Source of the DNA: Paracoccaceae bacterium
GTDB taxonomy: Bacteria > Pseudomonadota > Alphaproteobacteria > Rhodobacterales > Rhodobacteraceae
Reading direction: 5' to 3'
Length of the DNA: 32,263 bases
Assembly: GCA_002683685.1 (NCBI GenBank)
Contig: NYTV01000099.1
Span: 1 to 32,263, forward strand
The number at the start of each line of letters is the position of its first letter. The first letter of the stretch is position 1. This document shows, one piece after another, positions 8,631-18,194 of the stretch. The position numbers were made by a program, and so were the translations under genes. Below the pieces are notes generated by a model that ran no database searches, was not told the origin of the DNA, and saw only the letters and a list, made by a program, of their open reading frames with translations.

Positions 8631-9201
8631 ATAAATTCGTCAGACTGGGCACTTGCCCATGCACCAACATCGCCAAGGCTTCAGCGACATGCCGATCTTC
8701 AATCGCAGCATCGCCCGCCACCACCCGAATGCGATGCGCCTCAAATAAAACTCGTGCATGCGACATCCCCTGGGGCGGTATGAACTTATAAGACGCCAAT
8801 TCAATCAACAGTCCCAAGGGCTCGCGAAAATAAATTGAGCTCATGAACCCCCGATCTTTTAAACCCGAGTGCGCAATGCCAAGCTCGTCCAATTTTTGCG
8901 GCAAATGTATCGAAACCGCTTGACTGACCGAAAAAGCAAGGTGATGCACTGCGCCTGGCACAATCGGAATTTTTCCCTGCAGAGCTGTACGTTTCTCATC
9001 GCAAAACACCGTGATCAAACGATCATCCCCAGGATCAAAATACAAATGGCTCTCGTCTGGCTTGTCCAGGTTGGGTTGCTCAAAAACGAAGGGCATGCCC
9101 AAGACCCCCTCCCAAAAATCCAACGTAATTTTCCGCCCCGCTCCAGTCAAAGTGATATGATGCAGCCCTTGGGTCGGTATGGTTTGGGAAAGCGTTGACA
9201 T
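8629..9201 (-). CDS. VOC (glyoxalase/extradiol dioxygenase fold) family protein
   Basis: A 190-residue protein with two betaalphabetabetabeta-type halves. Half one starts 'GLHHITLTGAGRKITLDFWE', with a later 'DESHLYFDPG'. Half two starts 'AVHHLAFSV' and ends 'EPLGLLIELASYKF'. The two His and the closing Glu are the usual metal ligands of the VOC fold. Related proteins are often annotated as glyoxalase or ring-cleaving dioxygenase, but the sequence does not allow a substrate to be named. It is transcribed alone, divergently from the alpha/beta hydrolase and convergently with glyA. Confidence 0.8.
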   Translation of the reverse strand: MSTLSQTIPTQGLHHITLTGAGRKITLDFWEGVLGMPFVFEQPNLDKPDESHLYFDPGDDRLITVFCDEKRTALQGKIPIVPGAVHHLAFSVSQAVSIHLPQKLDELGIAHSGLKDRGFMSSIYFREPLGLLIELASYKFIPPQGMSHARVLFEAHRIRVVAGDAAIEDRHVAEALAMLVHGQVPSLTNL

Positions 9202-9274
9202 AGTTTTTCCTCATTACAGCAAAACCACTCTAGCGGGGCTGGTACAGAGTGCAAACCAAGATTAGGTTGCCGAT

Positions 9275-10039
9275 ATGTTACATATGATCCCCCATGGCCC
9301 TGAAAATGGCTCTGAAACCGACACGCCTTTGGTGATCGCCCATGGGCTTTTTGGCTCTGGCCGCAATTGGGGTGTTATTGCCAAACGATTGGCCAATCAC
9401 CGCCGGGTTATCGCCTTGGACATGCGCAACCATGGGGCAAGCCCGTGGTATGAGGATCACAGCTATCACGCTTTGGCCGCAGATATCGCAGAGGTGGCCA
9501 AAAGCCTGGGTCAACCGATTGATCTTTTAGGCCATTCTATGGGCGGTAAAGCCGCCATGGTCGCCGCCCTCTCTGGCACACCGATCCGCCGCCTGATCGT
9601 CGCCGATATTGCCCCAGTCCGCTACAACCATAGCCAGCAACCCGTCATCGACGCCATGCAATCTGTACCCCTCAATCACATCACCAGCCGCGCAGAGGCC
9701 GATCAAGCCTTAAGCGCCCATATTGATGATCCAGCCCTGCGCAGTTTCTTGTTACAAAGCTTGAACACCACTGCGCGCCGCTGGCGGCTCAACCTGCCGG
9801 CCCTTAGCGCCTCAATGGATGACATCATCGGCTTTCCTGACATATCAGGCTGTTTCACCGCCCCGACCCTGTTCCTGACCGGCGCCCTATCAGACTATCT
9901 GCGCCCCGAGCATCGCCCCATCATCAAAGCCCTTTTTCCCAAAGCCCGTTTCGCCAAAATTCCGCAAGCCGGTCATTGGTTACACGCGGAAAAGCCGCGT
10001 GAATTCGAAGCTGCTGTTCGCATATTTTTGGAAGCCTAA
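9275..10039 (+). CDS. Alpha/beta-fold hydrolase, YbfF-like esterase
   Basis: A 254-residue soluble hydrolase. 'LVIAHGLFGSGRNWGVIAKRL' is the oxyanion-hole region. Ser88 in LLGHSMGGKAAM is the nucleophile, with the acid probably in 'GALSDYLRPEH'. The catalytic His234 is in 'AGHWLHAEKP'. 'ALDMRNHGASPW' is typical of the YbfF/ABHD11-like subgroup of short acyl ester or thioester hydrolases. The physiological substrate is unknown. The stop lies 13 bases from the lepA stop on the other strand. An AGG box 9 bases upstream supports the start. Confidence 0.88.
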   Translation: MLHMIPHGPENGSETDTPLVIAHGLFGSGRNWGVIAKRLANHRRVIALDMRNHGASPWYEDHSYHALAADIAEVAKSLGQPIDLLGHSMGGKAAMVAALSGTPIRRLIVADIAPVRYNHSQQPVIDAMQSVPLNHITSRAEADQALSAHIDDPALRSFLLQSLNTTARRWRLNLPALSASMDDIIGFPDISGCFTAPTLFLTGALSDYLRPEHRPIIKALFPKARFAKIPQAGHWLHAEKPREFEAAVRIFLEA

Positions 10040-10052
10040 CCGCTCAGCGCGC

Positions 10053-11849
10053 CTAACCATCCATCTTCAAAGCAGAGATAAACGCCTCTTGTGGAATATC
10101 GACTTTGCCAAACTGGCGCATCTTCTTTTTACCAGCCTTTTGCTTCTCCAGAAGTTTCTTCTTCCGCGAGGCATCACCGCCATAGCATTTCGCCGTAACA
10201 TCCTTGCGCATCGCGCTCAGCGTCTCACGCGCAATCACCTTACCGCCGATGGCCGCTTGGATTGGAATTTTAAACATATGGCGGGGAATCAAATCTTTGA
10301 GCTTTTCAACCATCGCCCGGCCCCGCGAGTCTGCACGGTCTCGATGCACCATGGTGCTCAGCGCATCCACTGGCTCGTCATTGACCAAAATGCTCATCTT
10401 CACCAAATTATCTTGCTGATAGCCGATCATTTGGTAATCAAAAGAGGCATAGCCTTTGGTCACAGATTTCAAGCGATCGTAGAAATCAAACACCACCTCA
10501 TTGAGCGGCAGATCATAAACCACCATGGCGCGCGAGCCTGCATAGGTGAGATCCAATTGCACGCCGCGGCGATCCTGGCAGAGTTTCAAAACATCGCCGA
10601 GATAGTCGTCCGGCACCAAAATCGTTGCCTTGATCCGCGGCTCTTCAAGATGATCAACTAAGGTAAGATCGGGCATATCTGCCGGATTGTGCAGCTGCTC
10701 AACTCTCCCGTCGCGCATGTGAATGTCATAAATCACAGAAGGCGCTGTAGTGATCAAATCAATCGCATATTCACGCTCAATTCGGTCACGGATCACCTCA
10801 AGGTGCAACAACCCCAAAAAGCCACATCGGAAGCCAAAGCCGAGCGCGGCCGAGGTTTCCATCTCATAGCTGAAACTCGCATCATTAAGGGCTAATTTAT
10901 CAATACTGTCGCGCAGGTCTTCAAATTGCGCCGCATCCACAGGAAACAGGCCACAAAAAACCACCGGCTGCGCCGGTTTGAAACCAGGAAGAACGTCTAC
11001 AGTTTGCTTATCGTGGCAAATGGTATCACCAACGCGGGTATCGCGCACCTGTTTGATCGAAGCAGTCAGAAACCCAATCTCGCCTGGCCCCAATTCATCA
11101 ATCATTTCCATCTGTGGCCGGAAAACACCAATGCGATCCACATGGTGGGTGCTGCTGTTCGACATGAACTTAACGCGTTCACCCTTCTTTAGCTTTCCAT
11201 CAATGATCCGCACCAGAACAATCACACCCAAATAGGAGTCATACCAGCTGTCCACCAACATCGCCTTCAAGGGCGCATTGATATCGCCCTGAGGCGCAGG
11301 CAGCTTGTGCACAATGGCTTCTAGCGTCTCGACAATCCCTTGGCCTGTCTTGGCAGAGACTTGTATGGCCTCTGTCGCATCGATGCCAATCACATCTTCA
11401 ATCTGCTCCGCTACGCGAAAACAATCGGAGGCGGGCAAATCAATTTTATTGAGAATCGGTACAATTTCATGATCCGCATCAAGCGCATGGTACACATTGG
11501 CAAGCGTCTGCGCCTCGACCCCTTGCGAGCTGTCTACCACCAAAAGCGAGCCTTCCACAGCGCGCATGGAACGCGACACCTCATAGGCGAAATCTACATG
11601 GCCTGGCGTATCAATAAGATTGAGCACATAGCTCTCACCATTAAGGGCCGTGTAATCAATACGCACCGTATTGGCCTTGATGGTGATCCCGCGCTCGCGC
11701 TCAATATCCATACTGTCCAGCATCTGCGCCTGCATATCCCGTTCCTTAACGGTTCCAGTCTCCTGGATCAGCCGGTCAGCCAAAGTGGACTTTCCGTGGT
11801 CAATATGCGCCACGATCGAGAAGTTTCTGATGTGAGATAGAGCTGTCAT
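10053..11849 (-). CDS. lepA: Elongation factor 4 (back-translocating GTPase LepA)
   Basis: A ribosome-associated translational GTPase thought to act on stalled or mistranslocated ribosomes and in 30S assembly. The 598 residues are full length. G1 is AHIDHGKST (14-22), then '[16 protein letters not shown]', G3 'DTPGHVDF' and G4 'NKIDLP'. The C-terminal LepA-specific domain is present, ending '[20 protein letters not shown]' and then '[10 protein letters not shown]'. There is no Shine-Dalgarno before the ATG, and a promoter-like pair sits so close that the message may be leaderless (see promoter entry). Confidence 0.97.
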   Translation of the reverse strand: MTALSHIRNFSIVAHIDHGKSTLADRLIQETGTVKERDMQAQMLDSMDIERERGITIKANTVRIDYTALNGESYVLNLIDTPGHVDFAYEVSRSMRAVEGSLLVVDSSQGVEAQTLANVYHALDADHEIVPILNKIDLPASDCFRVAEQIEDVIGIDATEAIQVSAKTGQGIVETLEAIVHKLPAPQGDINAPLKAMLVDSWYDSYLGVIVLVRIIDGKLKKGERVKFMSNSSTHHVDRIGVFRPQMEMIDELGPGEIGFLTASIKQVRDTRVGDTICHDKQTVDVLPGFKPAQPVVFCGLFPVDAAQFEDLRDSIDKLALNDASFSYEMETSAALGFGFRCGFLGLLHLEVIRDRIEREYAIDLITTAPSVIYDIHMRDGRVEQLHNPADMPDLTLVDHLEEPRIKATILVPDDYLGDVLKLCQDRRGVQLDLTYAGSRAMVVYDLPLNEVVFDFYDRLKSVTKGYASFDYQMIGYQQDNLVKMSILVNDEPVDALSTMVHRDRADSRGRAMVEKLKDLIPRHMFKIPIQAAIGGKVIARETLSAMRKDVTAKCYGGDASRKKKLLEKQKAGKKKMRQFGKVDIPQEAFISALKMDG

Positions 11850-11855
11850 AAATGG

Positions 11856-11884
11856 GATATGGAATAGTGTACGGGTTTGGTCAA
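11856..11884 (-). promoter_or_regulatory. Predicted lepA promoter (possible leaderless mRNA)
   Basis: On the minus strand TTGACC (11884-11879) and CATATC (11861-11856) are separated by exactly 17 bases. Only 6 bases lie between the -10 box and the lepA ATG, so the predicted transcription start falls at or next to the start codon. A 7-bp inverted repeat GGGGATC/GATCCCC (11887-11893 and 11911-11917) sits just upstream of the -35 box and could be an operator. Confidence 0.5.
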
Positions 11885-12079
11885 TGGGGGATCAACATCC
11901 GCAGTGTGAAGATCCCCGCCTTCTCAGCGCGCAAAGAGCATTATCTATCAACCCAATGGAGCCCAATGGCCCCGTGCCGCCTAGCGCAAAACACCCGTTT
12001 GAATATATCGTCGGCAGAAAAATATATAAAACACCAGCAAAAAAAGGATCAACAAATTGAAAATATGAATTTTTATAGT

Positions 12080-12403
12080 TTACATATGCGCCATATTTGC
12101 AGCGTCAGACAAATACGACCAAAGCGCCGCAATGAGAAAACCCACCAGCGCCAGAACAAACAGGTGCAACGCCTGCCTGCGCCGCAGCAGCAATAAAAAA
12201 GATCCGAGCAGCGAAGACCAAACGCCCGTGAACCAAACCGGTCGCCGGTCAAACCAATACTGCAGATCTTCCGGCATAGATTGCATATAGGTAGGAATTT
12301 CGTAGGAGATCATCGCATAGTCCATGACCCCCATGGCGAACCACAAAACAGCGATACAGGAGACAAGCCAGTATTGGATTGGAATTTTTAAAAATGGCTT
12401 CAT
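12080..12403 (-). CDS. Small integral membrane protein, function unknown
   Basis: From the ATG at 12403 the protein has 107 residues and three hydrophobic stretches. These are 'YWLVSCIAVLWFAMGVMDYA' (about 10-30), 'FTGVWSSLLGSFLLLLRRRQ' (about 57-75) and 'LHLFVLALVGFLIAALWSYL' (about 78-98), with a short polar segment 'SMPEDLQYWFDRRP' between the first two. This layout resembles a family of small proteobacterial membrane proteins sometimes loosely labelled sugar transporters; I would not carry that label over. An in-frame extension to 12523 is open but lacks membrane-like or domain character, so the internal Met before 'KPFLKIPIQYW' is preferred. It lies downstream of rpmB's terminator, so it probably has its own promoter. 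Confidence 0.65.
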   Translation of the reverse strand: MKPFLKIPIQYWLVSCIAVLWFAMGVMDYAMISYEIPTYMQSMPEDLQYWFDRRPVWFTGVWSSLLGSFLLLLRRRQALHLFVLALVGFLIAALWSYLSDAANMAHM

Positions 12404-12543
12404 GCTAAAATCCAGCGAAATTAATGTAGAAAAGCCACACGATATGAACTTAAAATCAATCGCCGATATCAAATGCTCTATGAGTGCTACACTTTTTTGG
12501 ACAGATCCGCCAGATTGCGCCAATAATGCCGCTTCCAGAACGC

Positions 12544-12571
12544 AAAAAACCCCGCGCAGGCGGGGCTTTTC
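12544..12571 (-). terminator. Rho-independent terminator of rpmB
   Basis: Read on the minus strand, GCCCCGC and GCGGGG form a stem (core 12550-12565) with a 4-base loop, followed by six T (12549-12544). This is a classical intrinsic terminator, 23 bases past the rpmB stop. Confidence 0.9.
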
Positions 12572-12594
12572 GTAATTACATCGTAAATAAGTCC

Positions 12595-12882
12595 TTAGGC
12601 GGTCGCCTGTGCCTTCGCGATGTCTTTTTTGATCTTCAATGCTGTATCAGACAATTCTGCGTCATTTGCCTTGGCAAGGAAAGCATCCAAGCCACCGCGA
12701 TGATCCACAGTGCGCAGAGCAGCTGAAGAGATGCGCAGCTTGAACCCACGTCCCAAAGCGTCGGAATGCAAAGTCAGTTCGTTCAAGTTTGGCAAAAACC
12801 GACGACGTGTGCGGTTTTTGGCGTGGCTTACATTGTTTCCACTCATTGGGCCTTTGCCCGTCAGTTCGCAGCGGCGTGCCAT
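12595..12882 (-). CDS. rpmB: 50S ribosomal protein L28
   Basis: A structural protein of the large ribosomal subunit, 95 residues as usual for alphaproteobacteria. It opens with the L28 signature '[20 protein letters not shown]', followed by '[20 protein letters not shown]' and '[20 protein letters not shown]', and it lacks the zinc-ribbon cysteines of some relatives. AAGGA stands before the ATG. The gene is monocistronic, with a clear promoter at 12950-12978 and an intrinsic terminator at 12544-12571. Confidence 0.97.
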   Translation of the reverse strand: MARRCELTGKGPMSGNNVSHAKNRTRRRFLPNLNELTLHSDALGRGFKLRISSAALRTVDHRGGLDAFLAKANDAELSDTALKIKKDIAKAQATA

Positions 12883-12949
12883 CTTATGCGTCCTTATTCA
12901 GATATTGAAAACCCGTGCCAAATGGCTTCGGGTGAAAACTTGTTGCAGG

Positions 12950-12978
12950 GGTGTAGCAGCATCGCAATGGAAGGTCAA
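12950..12978 (-). promoter_or_regulatory. Predicted rpmB promoter
   Basis: On the minus strand TTGACC (12978-12973) is followed after exactly 17 bases by TACACC (12955-12950). The leader would be about 60 bases long. It contains an ACCCG/CGGGT inverted repeat (12911-12915 and 12929-12933) followed by TTTTC, which could form a small hairpin before the ribosome binding site. Confidence 0.6.
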
Positions 12979-13098
12979 GCCTTCTTGCCATCTTCCGCTG
13001 TGCTTTGACACCGGTTTTTAGGCTTTTCATGATTAATGTTGGAAATATCACCTCAAACATTCATGAAGTCCGGCCACACATCCGAATCGATAGCCCCT

Positions 13099-14097
13099 CT
13101 ATGCCTTGGCCCGCAAGAAAGTTTCCACCACTTTCTCAGCCGCTACTGAGGGTGCATTATCCCCTGCTTGAAGCGCTTTTTGCAATTGTCGCGAGACCGC
13201 CGCAGCCTCTGGATCATGTTCAAGACGCGTGAACAGCGCGTGACGCAATTCCGCATTGAACCAATAGGCATTTTGTGACGCTCTTGTGCGCGCCCAAACG
13301 CCCTGCGCACGGCGCCAAGCCACCAAAGCCTGCATCTCCTCCCAACTTTGCTGCAGCCCCGCGCCGTCCACAGCAGATACAGTCAGCGCCTTGGGGAAAT
13401 CTCCTGGATCTTGTGGCCGCTTGCGCAACAAGCGCAAAGCCCCGGCATAATCGGCGCAAGTACGTATGGCGGCTGGTTTAAGATCACCGTCTGCCTTATT
13501 GATCAAAATCAAGTCGGCCATTTCCATAATTCCGCGCTTCACGCCCTGTAACTCGTCACCCCCAGCCGGTGCGAGCAGCAGCACAAATAGATCCGCCATT
13601 TCCGCAACCATCGTCTCTGATTGCCCCACGCCTACGGTCTCGATCAGCACCACATCAAACCCTGCAGCTTCACATAGGGCCGTAGCCTCTCGGGTGCGCC
13701 GAGCCACACCGCCCAAATGGGTCTGGCTGGGTGAGGGGCGGATATAGGCACCCGGATGGCGCGAGAGCAGATCCATACGGGTTTTATCACCCAAAATAGA
13801 CCCGCCCGACCGCGCAGACGAAGGATCTACCGCCAAGACGGCAACCTTGAGACCGCCACCCACCAGCTGCAACCCAAAACTCTCAATAAAGGTTGATTTG
13901 CCAACACCCGGCGTTCCGGACAATCCGATGCGAATGGCTTGTCGATCTTTTCGCAGTGCCGCAAGCAAAGCCGTGGCTTGCCGCCGATGTAAAGGATGGG
14001 CGCTTTCAACCAAAGTAATCGCACGCGCCAAAGCCCGTCGATTGCCCTGCTCTATCAAACGGGCGGTGGCCTCTGGTGCGAATTCTGCTTTACTCAT
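13099..14097 (-). CDS. meaB: Methylmalonyl-CoA mutase-associated GTPase MeaB
   Basis: A G3E-type GTPase that chaperones cobalamin loading and protects methylmalonyl-CoA mutase. The P-loop is GTPGVGKST (61-69). 'AVLAVDPSSARSGGSILGDK' is the family signature, followed by 'VLIETVGVGQSE' (switch/G3) and 'LILINKADGD' (G4). The ATG at 14097 is chosen because GGAGG lies 4 bases upstream, giving 332 residues. A longer frame to 14157 exists but adds non-conserved residues. The mutase itself is not in this window, but prpE and the epimerase of the same route are. The gene is divergent from hrpB. Confidence 0.93.
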   Translation of the reverse strand: MSKAEFAPEATARLIEQGNRRALARAITLVESAHPLHRRQATALLAALRKDRQAIRIGLSGTPGVGKSTFIESFGLQLVGGGLKVAVLAVDPSSARSGGSILGDKTRMDLLSRHPGAYIRPSPSQTHLGGVARRTREATALCEAAGFDVVLIETVGVGQSETMVAEMADLFVLLLAPAGGDELQGVKRGIMEMADLILINKADGDLKPAAIRTCADYAGALRLLRKRPQDPGDFPKALTVSAVDGAGLQQSWEEMQALVAWRRAQGVWARTRASQNAYWFNAELRHALFTRLEHDPEAAAVSRQLQKALQAGDNAPSVAAEKVVETFLRAKA

Positions 14098-14287
14098 CAG
14101 TCCTCCAGGGCGGCGTCCGGCACTCTGACCGCCGACATATCTGTTTGAATTGACCATCTACCGAGCAGCTGCGCAATTGCAAAGGGCCGGCACGACACAA
14201 TTTATTCCCCAACGGTCTCGCATGTCAAAACGCATCAGAGGCAAACCAGCCGTGGACGCGCGAGTTTTTCTCGCCGATAAGGGCAGG

Positions 14288-16750
14288 GTGACATTTGATT
14301 TACCGATAGATGCGGTTCTACCGCAAGTGCTGGCCTGTTTAACACGGTCTGGCCGTGTGGTGCTGCAAGCCCCGCCAGGGGCTGGAAAAACCACGCGCAC
14401 ACCCTTGGCAATCTTACAATCAGGACAGTGCCCTGGCAAAATTCTGATGCTCGAACCCCGGCGCTTGGCCGCAAGAGCCGCCGCAGAACGCATGGCAGAC
14501 ACGCTGGGAGAAACCGTGGGGGGAACTGTAGGGTATCGCATTCGCGGCCAATCCAAAATCGGCCCCAATACCCGCATTGAAGTGCTCACCGAAGGCATCC
14601 TGACCCGCATGATACAAGCGGACCCAGAGCTGCCCGGCGTCAGCGCCATTCTCTTTGATGAATTTCATGAACGCTCCTTGGCCGCCGATCTTGGGTTGGC
14701 CCTGACCTGGGAGCTGCGCGAAACTCTGCGAGAGGATCTCTGGCTCGTGGTCATGTCGGCCACATTAGACGCCGCGCCCGTAGCGGCCCTGCTCAACGAT
14801 GCGCCAATCGTCACCAGCGCCGGACGCAGTTTTCCGGTGGAACTCACCTATCTGCCACGCCCAGCACCCAAAGACCTGCCCTTTGAAGCGCAAGCGCGCA
14901 ACCTGATCATGCAGGCTCTAGCCGATACAGAGGGCGGGCTCTTGGTTTTCCTGCCGGGCGAGGCTGAAATTCGCCGCACCAAGGCTGCGCTGCAAGACCA
15001 CCTGCCCAAAAATTGCGTTCTGCGTCTCCTATTAGGAAACCTGCTCTTTTTCGAGCAACAGCTGGCCATCCAGCCTGAAGCCCAGAAAAATATGCGCAAG
15101 ATCGTTTTGGCAACAGCCATTGCCGAGACCTCTCTGACCATCCAAGACATTCGGGTTGTTGTAGATTGCGGCCGCGCGCGCCGAGCGCGATATGACCCGT
15201 CAAAGGGCCTGCAAAAGCTGATGACCGAACGGGTAAGTAAGGCCGAAGCCACCCAGCGCGCAGGGCGTGCAGGGCGCATTGCACCCGGGCGCTGCTACCG
15301 CATGTGGGCGCGTGCTGAAGAAGGGGCCATGCCCGGCTTCGCACCGCCTGAAATCGAAATTTCCGACCTGGCCCCACTGGCGCTTGAGCTGGCGCAATGG
15401 GGCTCACGGCCCGAGGATTTAGCCTTTCTGACAGCTCCCCCGCCCGGCGCTTGGGCCCAGGCGACGTCCTTGCTTGGTCAACTTGGCGGGCTGTCAGACG
15501 GGCGCCTCACGCCCCATGGGGCGGCGCTTGCCAAATTGCCGCTGCATCCGCGTTTAGCGCAAATGCTGCTGCAGGCTGGTCCCAGCGCCGCGCCATTGGC
15601 AGCACTTTTGTCGGATCGAGACATCCTCGCCACACAAAATTGCGATCTGACACCCGCCCTTACAGCCCTAACGAGGCCCGGCGAGCGCAAGGGACAGGCC
15701 GGCACCATTCGCGATCACGCCGCGCTGGACCGGATAAGGCAGGAGGCCAAACGCCTCAGCAGGCTGGCTCCCAAAAGCACGCACGAGGTCGCGTTAAGCC
15801 CAGCGCAATGTCTGGCACTTGCCTATCCTGAACGTGTTGCTCAGCGTCGCTCCGGCACGCAGCCACGCTATATCATGGCCGGAGGAAAGGGCGCGGTTTT
15901 AGCCAGTGATGACGCCTTGGCCAATGCCCGATATTTGGTGATATCCGATTTGGGAAATCCGCATGCCAGCACCGGCCCAGACCCCAAAATCCGCAGGGCC
16001 CTTGCGCTGGGGGAGGCCGAGCTTCGAGAGGTCTTTGCCGATCACATCACATGGGAGACCAGCTGCCACTGGTCCAAGCGCCACCGGCGGGTCATTGCAA
16101 GTCGCAGTGAAACACTCGGCGCCCTGTCGCTGTCCCAAGAGGTTTGGCGAGATTCACCCGCCGAAGCACTGGCCGCCGCCATGCTGGAGGGCGTGAAACT
16201 GATGGGCCTGCGCCTGCCCAAAGCCGCCCGGCTCTTACAGGCCCGCGTGGCGGTCGCTCCAACTGGGCAATTCCCCGATTGCTCTGATGCGGCACTTCTC
16301 GAGGCCGCATCGGAATGGCTCGCCCCCTATCTTTCGGGGCTAACAACAGAACAAGATTGGAAGGCTTTTGACCCGCTACCAGCTTTAGAGGGCTATATTG
16401 GGTGGAATGCGCTGCGCCAGCTTGACAAAATCGCCCCGGCGCATTTCACCACGCCGCTTGGCCGGAAAATCGCGATTGATTACAGTGGCGACAGCCCGGC
16501 CATTGAACTGCGGATTCAAGAGATTTTTGGGCAGACCCGCCATCCGATAATCGGCGATCACCCGATGAAAGTAACCTTGCTGTCACCCGCACACCGACCG
16601 ATCCAAGTGACTACGGATATCCCTGGCTTTTGGACCGGAAGCTATGAGGATGTGCGCAAGGATATGCGGGCGCAATATCCAAAACACCCTTGGCCAGAAG
16701 ATCCCACCCAAGCCGATCCAACGCTACGGGCCAAGCCCCGCAAGCGCTGA
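14288..16750 (+). CDS. hrpB: ATP-dependent helicase HrpB (DEAH-type)
   Basis: A DExH RNA/DNA helicase-like ATPase of poorly defined role. Walker A is GAGKTT (31-36), and box II reads DEFH (124-127), the DEFH variant seen in HrpB. 'SATLD' is motif III and 'TQRAGRAGRIAPGRCYRMW' is motif VI. The HrpB-specific C-terminal domain ends with 'GSYEDVRKDMRAQYPKHPWP'. The GTG at 14288 is chosen because AAGG lies 5 bases upstream and the family normally begins right at 'LPIDAVLP'. This gives 820 residues, the usual length. ATGs at 14222 and 14150 are in frame but would add an unusual N-terminal tail. It converges with gnd, with 4 bases between the stops. Confidence 0.93.
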   Translation: MTFDLPIDAVLPQVLACLTRSGRVVLQAPPGAGKTTRTPLAILQSGQCPGKILMLEPRRLAARAAAERMADTLGETVGGTVGYRIRGQSKIGPNTRIEVLTEGILTRMIQADPELPGVSAILFDEFHERSLAADLGLALTWELRETLREDLWLVVMSATLDAAPVAALLNDAPIVTSAGRSFPVELTYLPRPAPKDLPFEAQARNLIMQALADTEGGLLVFLPGEAEIRRTKAALQDHLPKNCVLRLLLGNLLFFEQQLAIQPEAQKNMRKIVLATAIAETSLTIQDIRVVVDCGRARRARYDPSKGLQKLMTERVSKAEATQRAGRAGRIAPGRCYRMWARAEEGAMPGFAPPEIEISDLAPLALELAQWGSRPEDLAFLTAPPPGAWAQATSLLGQLGGLSDGRLTPHGAALAKLPLHPRLAQMLLQAGPSAAPLAALLSDRDILATQNCDLTPALTALTRPGERKGQAGTIRDHAALDRIRQEAKRLSRLAPKSTHEVALSPAQCLALAYPERVAQRRSGTQPRYIMAGGKGAVLASDDALANARYLVISDLGNPHASTGPDPKIRRALALGEAELREVFADHITWETSCHWSKRHRRVIASRSETLGALSLSQEVWRDSPAEALAAAMLEGVKLMGLRLPKAARLLQARVAVAPTGQFPDCSDAALLEAASEWLAPYLSGLTTEQDWKAFDPLPALEGYIGWNALRQLDKIAPAHFTTPLGRKIAIDYSGDSPAIELRIQEIFGQTRHPIIGDHPMKVTLLSPAHRPIQVTTDIPGFWTGSYEDVRKDMRAQYPKHPWPEDPTQADPTLRAKPRKR

Positions 16751-16754
16751 GCTA

Positions 16755-18164
16755 TCAGCCGGCGTGCCATGGGCCATGATGCGATCCCTCGGCATCAACC
16801 CGTTCAAAGGAATGCGCACCAAAGTAATCGCGTTGCGCTTGGATCAAATCTGAGGTTCCCCGCTCTTGGCGGATCATGTCAAACCAACTTAGAGCCGCTG
16901 CCAGTGCAGGCGTCGGTAGCCCTTTGAGCGCTGCGGCAGATACCACTCGGCGCAGCCCTGCGATATGGGTGGTGAGCATGGGGATGAAATGGTCAGACAG
17001 GGCCAAATGCCCGGCCAGGCGCTGGCTGCGAAATGTTGTGGCTATGTCATCTAACATCGCTGAGCGGATAATACAGCCGGCACGCCAGATTTCTGCAATA
17101 CGCGCAAAATCTAACAACCAATTGAATTTGGTTGATCCAGCCGCCAATATTTCGAACCCCTGCGCATAGCTCAAAATTCGCCCAACAATTAAGGCAGATT
17201 GTAAATCATGCTCTGAGACCGGAATCATCGTATCGGTGCCCGCAGGCACCAATATTGTGGACGCGCGTTCACGGGTGGATTTTTGCGCGCTCATGACCCG
17301 GGCACCAACCGCCGCCTCAATGATGCCCGCCACTTGCCCCATGCGCACCGCTTCAATCACGGTCCAACGGCCAGTGCCTTTTTGCCCAGCTTGATCGGCA
17401 ATCAGATCCACCATATCCTCACCGGTCTGTGGATCTTTGGTCGCCAAGACCTCCCCAGTGACTTCAATGAGATAGCTTTCCAGCAGGCCACGGTTCCAGC
17501 CGCGAAAGACCGGCGCAATATCGCTAGCCGCAAGACCCGCGCCGTCGCGCATCATGCCATAGACCTCGGCTATCATCTGCATATCGGCGTATTCGATCCC
17601 GTTGTGGACAGTTTTTACAAAATGCCCAGCCCCGTCGGATCCCAAATGCGCCACGCAGGGATCACCCTCGTAGCGGGCTGCAATCGCCTCCAGAATGGGC
17701 GCGACATGGCTGTAGCTAGAGCGGGTGCCTCCCACCATCATGGACGGCCCCCGCCGCGCGCCTTCAGCGCCACCAGAGACCCCAATCCCCAAATAGCACA
17801 GCCCAGCGTCTTCAAGCGTTTTGGTTCGGATCATCGTGTCGCGAAAATCTGAATTTCCACCATCAATTATAGTATCACCTGCGGATAACAAAGGCCGGAG
17901 CGCGGCAATCGTTTGATCCACTGGCGTGCCAGCCGGAATCATGAGGACAATGGTGCGCGGCACAGGCAGCGCCGTTACCAAATCGGCCAGGCTCTCGCAG
18001 CGCTGCAACCGAGCGGACAGATCCCCAGCTGAGGCGACCAGCCGATCAACCATGTCAAGCTCAAGGTTCCAAAGGGCAACATTTTGGCCCTTTTCAGCAA
18101 AGTTCAACGCCAGCGCCGAACCCATCGTTCCAACCCCAATCACGCCGATATGTGCCTGTGTCAT
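16755..18164 (-). CDS. gnd: 6-phosphogluconate dehydrogenase, decarboxylating
   Basis: Oxidises 6-phosphogluconate to ribulose 5-phosphate, CO2 and NADPH in the pentose phosphate pathway. The 469 residues match the long homodimeric form. The Rossmann motif is GVGTMG (10-15). 'GVSGGAEGARRGPSMMVGG' is the substrate-binding signature, 'FVKTVHNGIEYADMQMIAE' has the catalytic Lys, and 'KGTGRWTV' follows. GGAGG lies 7 bases before the ATG. It follows an unrecognised gene by 30 bases, so the two are probably cotranscribed. Confidence 0.96.
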   Translation of the reverse strand: MTQAHIGVIGVGTMGSALALNFAEKGQNVALWNLELDMVDRLVASAGDLSARLQRCESLADLVTALPVPRTIVLMIPAGTPVDQTIAALRPLLSAGDTIIDGGNSDFRDTMIRTKTLEDAGLCYLGIGVSGGAEGARRGPSMMVGGTRSSYSHVAPILEAIAARYEGDPCVAHLGSDGAGHFVKTVHNGIEYADMQMIAEVYGMMRDGAGLAASDIAPVFRGWNRGLLESYLIEVTGEVLATKDPQTGEDMVDLIADQAGQKGTGRWTVIEAVRMGQVAGIIEAAVGARVMSAQKSTRERASTILVPAGTDTMIPVSEHDLQSALIVGRILSYAQGFEILAAGSTKFNWLLDFARIAEIWRAGCIIRSAMLDDIATTFRSQRLAGHLALSDHFIPMLTTHIAGLRRVVSAAALKGLPTPALAAALSWFDMIRQERGTSDLIQAQRDYFGAHSFERVDAEGSHHGPWHAG

Positions 18165-18194
18165 CGTTTCACCTCCAGCGCCAAAGCACTTATG

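Noticed and set aside
12404..12523. N-terminal extension of the small membrane protein by 40 codons
   Set aside because: The extra residues look unlike the membrane part and run to within 21 bases of the rpmB terminator, where no promoter for such an early start is visible.
13005..13098. Possible terminator for meaB in the AT-rich stretch after its stop
   Set aside because: No stem of useful length with a T-run is present on the minus strand.
14150..14287. Earlier in-frame starts for hrpB at 14150 and 14222
   Set aside because: The family begins at LPIDA, the GTG at 14288 has a good ribosome binding site, and the earliest start would fall inside a longer meaB frame.
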